A DNA stretch of 16,075 nucleotides, taken from Gemmatimonadota bacterium (lineage in GTDB: Bacteria > Gemmatimonadota > Gemmatimonadetes > Gemmatimonadales > GWC2-71-9). Position numbers and translations under genes: made by a program. The stretch lies in contig JANYCP010000214.1 of the NCBI GenBank assembly GCA_025360265.1, positions 1 through 16,075 of the forward strand. Reading direction: 5' to 3'. Position 1 is the first letter of the stretch. Each line of letters opens with the position of its first letter. The notes under the pieces were generated by a model that saw only the letters and a list, made by a program, of their open reading frames with translations, had not been told where the DNA came from and did not search any database. Shown in pieces: positions 14,211 through 16,075 of the stretch.

Positions 14211-14884
14211 TGCTGCTTGGTACCGCCCTCGTGATCGCCGCCAAGGATCTTCGCATTGAGTGGCGCCATCGCACCGCGTTCACCACGGCGGTCCTCTTCG
14301 CCGTGCTGGTCCTGCTGGTCGCCGTCTTCGCTCACGATGGCGCGACCATCCAGCTTCGCGATCTGGGCCCCTCGGTGCTCTGGGTCGTGCTGTCGCTTTC
14401 CACCTTGGTGACACTCAATCGAGCCTTCCTGCTCGAGCGTGAGAATCGCGCACTCGACGGCATCCTGATGGCACCGGTGTCGGCCACCGCGCTCTTCTGG
14501 GGGAAGTGGCTCGCCAATCTCGTGCTGGTCGTGGTGGTCATGGTTGTGGCGATTCCACTCTGGATGATCTTCTTCAACATTGAGCCGTCGCTGCGGATTT
14601 TCGGCGTCGGTGCCGTGGCGCTGCTCGCTGCCGCCGGCTTCACCGCGCCGGGAACCCTCTTCTCGGCCATGGCAGTGCGCACCCGCTTCGCCGAATTGCT
14701 GCTCCCCGTGCTGCTGCTGCCGTTCCTGATTCCGCCGCTCTTCTTTGCCGCACAGGCCACCACGCAGCTCCTGGCCGATGCGCCAATCGGCGAACTATGG
14801 GGCTGGCTTAGATTGCTGGCACTCTATGACATCGCATTCCTCGCACTTGCCGCGATGCTCTTTCCCGCCGTGATGGATCAATGA
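14210..14884 (+). CDS. ccmB: CcmB, heme exporter membrane subunit
   Basis: This integral membrane partner of CcmA has 224 residues, the family's normal size. It begins LVIAAKDLRIEWRHRTAF, the typical CcmB N-terminus, and has six hydrophobic segments. The cytosolic loop FLLERENRALDGILMAPVSATALFWGKWLANL is the most conserved part of the family, and GTLFSAMAVRTRFAELLLPVLLLP is the second conserved block. The ATG at 14210 follows a GGGGG run and overlaps ccmA. Its end overlaps the ccmC ATG by 4 nt (ATGA). Confidence 0.94.
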   Translation: MLLGTALVIAAKDLRIEWRHRTAFTTAVLFAVLVLLVAVFAHDGATIQLRDLGPSVLWVVLSLSTLVTLNRAFLLERENRALDGILMAPVSATALFWGKWLANLVLVVVVMVVAIPLWMIFFNIEPSLRIFGVGAVALLAAAGFTAPGTLFSAMAVRTRFAELLLPVLLLPFLIPPLFFAAQATTQLLADAPIGELWGWLRLLALYDIAFLALAAMLFPAVMDQ

Positions 14885-15603
14885 ATCACGACCCCGCTGC
14901 TATTGAAAAGATCATCCGCCGCGGGCGGATCATCACACTCGCCGGTTTCATCGGCCTGCTCGGCGTCTACATCCTCGCGCTCGGGTACACGCCGGCCGAG
15001 AAGATGCAGGGGCTCGCCTTCAAGATCCTCTACGTGCACGCGCCGGCGGCGTGGGCAATGGAAACGGCGTTCGTCCTCGTCGGTGTGGTCGGATTGCTCT
15101 ATTTCTGGTTGCAGGACGCCCGCCTCGACGTGTTCGCCGAAGCGTCCGCGTCCGTCGGCATGGTGTTCGGTGCCGTGTTGCTGATCACCGGGCCCATCTG
15201 GGGCCGCACCATCTGGGGCGCCTGGTGGGCGTGGGACCCGCGCCTGACCTTCACGCTCCTGCTCTATCTCATGTTTGCCGGATACTTCGCGTTGCGCTCA
15301 GCGCTGCGCGATCCGGTCGAGCGCGCCCGTTTCGGCGCCGTGATCGGCGTGATGGGGATGCTGCTCGTGCCGTTCATCCACCTCACCGTCTACCTCTTCC
15401 GTTCGCAGCACCCGATGCCGGTGCTTGGCAGGCCACCCTGTCCGCCCGACGCACCAAACTGCGCACCGTCACTGCCGTGGGTGCTGCTCAAGCCGTTGCT
15501 GATTTCGTTTGCGGTGTTCACGATCCTGTACATCGGTTTCGTGACGATTCGCTATGGCATCGGCTTGAAGCGGATGATGATGGAGGAACGCGATGCCGGA
15601 TAA
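14881..15603 (+). CDS. ccmC: CcmC, heme handling protein of cytochrome c maturation
   Basis: This membrane protein presents heme to CcmE on the outer face. It has 240 residues and six membrane segments. The tryptophan-rich motif WGAWWAWD (112-119) is intact. The flanking heme-ligand histidines are H53 (LYVHAPAAW) and H167 (VPFIHLTVY), corresponding to H60 and H184 of E. coli CcmC. The short size and absence of a long C-terminal extension separate it from CcmF and CcsA. The insert PPCPPDAPNCAPSLPW before the last helix holds two cysteines. The gene overlaps both ccmB (4 nt) and ccmD (11 nt). Confidence 0.95.
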   Translation: MNHDPAAIEKIIRRGRIITLAGFIGLLGVYILALGYTPAEKMQGLAFKILYVHAPAAWAMETAFVLVGVVGLLYFWLQDARLDVFAEASASVGMVFGAVLLITGPIWGRTIWGAWWAWDPRLTFTLLLYLMFAGYFALRSALRDPVERARFGAVIGVMGMLLVPFIHLTVYLFRSQHPMPVLGRPPCPPDAPNCAPSLPWVLLKPLLISFAVFTILYIGFVTIRYGIGLKRMMMEERDAG

Positions 15604-15691
15604 TGGAGCCTACCTGACAGCGGCATACATCGTCGCGGCGGTAATCCTGGTGGGGTACGCGGTCGTGTTGTGGAGAGCGAGCAAAAGATAG
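15593..15691 (+). CDS. ccmD: CcmD-like small membrane protein
   Basis: This 32-residue protein (MPDNGAYLTAAYIVAAVILV, then GYAVVLWRASKR) has one membrane helix at residues ~9-27 and a basic cytosolic end. This is the size and layout of CcmD, which stabilises the CcmABC-CcmE complex. GGAGGA (15582-15587) lies 5 nt before the ATG, inside the ccmC end. The gene overlaps ccmC by 11 nt. The two Tyr near the helix start fit the conserved YVxxAY-like motif of CcmD (here YLTAAY). It is the last gene on this strand; ccmE does not follow. Confidence 0.82.
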   Translation: MPDNGAYLTAAYIVAAVILVGYAVVLWRASKR

Positions 15692-15774
15692 GAGATAGTC
15701 GTTAGTTGTGAGTCGTGAAATAGGGCAGGCTTCTCACGACTCACGACTAACGACTAACGACTAACGACTACTTC
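15692..15774. repeat. Heptad-periodic inverted repeat (TAGTCGT/ACGACTA type) between convergent genes
   Basis: The left arm about 15691-15720 and right arm about 15731-15775 pair over about 23 bp with one G-T change. The right arm has two extra ACGACTA units (14 nt), so the arms differ in copy number. The stem spans the whole gap between the ccmD stop and the MIP stop. It may block transcription from both sides; there is no T-tract. Confidence 0.92.
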
Positions 15775-16075
15775 CTATCCCTCTTTCTTCAGCAACACCT
15801 TATCCCACAGCAACGCTGCGAGCACCGCACCAACAATCGGCCCGATCCACCACACCGACTGCGCGGTGAAGTTGCCGCTGATGACGGCCGGACCGAAGGC
15901 GCGTGCCGGATTGGCGGCAGCACCGGTCAGGATCCCGGCCACCATGATCGATGGAATCAGGGTCAGGCCCACGCCGAAGCCGCCAATCTTTGGTGCATTG
16001 CTCGCGACAATGGTGCCCATCACGCCCGACATGAGCAGGAAGGTGATCACCGCCTCGATCGCGATCGCCTGCGGG
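15775..16075 (-). CDS. MIP-family channel (aquaporin-type), C-terminal part
   Basis: The last 99 codons of a membrane channel are present, and the N-terminal half lies beyond the right edge. The second NPA box and its surroundings (GAAANPARAFGPAVISGNF) and the last membrane helix (WWIGPIVGAVLAALLWDKVLL) are clear. The residue after NPAR is Ala rather than the Asp typical of glycerol facilitators, and the last helix starts with aromatic residues. Both favour a water-selective aquaporin over GlpF. An in-frame GTG at 16050 is internal, because the reading frame stays open to the edge and continues as family sequence (PQAIAIEAVITFLL). Confidence 0.9.
   Translation of the reverse strand, partial: PQAIAIEAVITFLLMSGVMGTIVASNAPKIGGFGVGLTLIPSIMVAGILTGAAANPARAFGPAVISGNFTAQSVWWIGPIVGAVLAALLWDKVLLKKEG

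Noticed and set aside
15731..15775. Short tandem repeats that might suggest a CRISPR array
   Set aside because: The unit is 7 nt, directly abutting, with no spacers and no cas genes nearby.
1..16075. tRNA, rRNA, prophage, IS or toxin-antitoxin genes
   Set aside because: No cloverleaf, rRNA core, transposase, integrase or toxin motif was seen on either strand.

Overview
The window is high-GC bacterial DNA from a diderm: it encodes a TolC-type outer-membrane channel, an HlyD-type adaptor and system I cytochrome c maturation genes (ccmABCD). Gene content, frequent GTG starts with 4-nt overlaps, and GC-rich dispersed palindromes fit Gemmatimonadota best. That assignment is a judgement from overall character, because no rRNA or phylogenetic marker lies in the window.

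Layout. (1) Positions 1-2615, minus strand: a tetR - tolC-like - HlyD/EmrA-like efflux operon, cut by the left edge. A perfect 8+8 bp palindromic operator overlaps the likely tetR promoter. (2) Positions 2800-7533, plus strand: four tightly coupled genes, a TPR protein, a two-domain M16 zinc peptidase, a CDP-alcohol phosphatidyltransferase and an OsmC-family protein. Each junction is a GTGA overlap. (3) Positions 7638-7934, minus strand: a small unknown protein with a TTG start. (4) Positions 8228-10869, plus strand: a membrane-anchored DsbA-like thioredoxin-fold protein overlapping a Kup potassium transporter. (5) Positions 11030-12976, minus strand: acetyl-CoA synthetase. (6) Positions 13143-15691, plus strand: a STAS-domain anti-sigma-antagonist-like protein behind a sigma-54-like promoter, then ccmA-ccmB-ccmC-ccmD. 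(7) Positions 15775-16075, minus strand: the C-terminal part of an aquaporin-type MIP channel, cut by the right edge.

The most unusual content is in the gaps. Five of the six longest intergenic gaps with no other explanation carry inverted repeats. In five of these repeats the arms are short tandem arrays with a strict 7-nt period. The heptamer differs from site to site (GAGARAC, GGGACAC, TAGTCGT, ATGGGGC types), while the palindromic layout and period stay the same. A second family, REP-like palindromes with a CCTCGTCCTGAGCG core and lengths of about 81-93 bp, occurs in two gaps. Related copies occur twice, in frame, inside the M16 peptidase gene, where they encode low-complexity linker peptides. 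At 10870-11019 a REP-like copy is nested inside a heptad palindrome. I know of no established name or function for the heptad palindromes, and they are the best candidate here for something undescribed.
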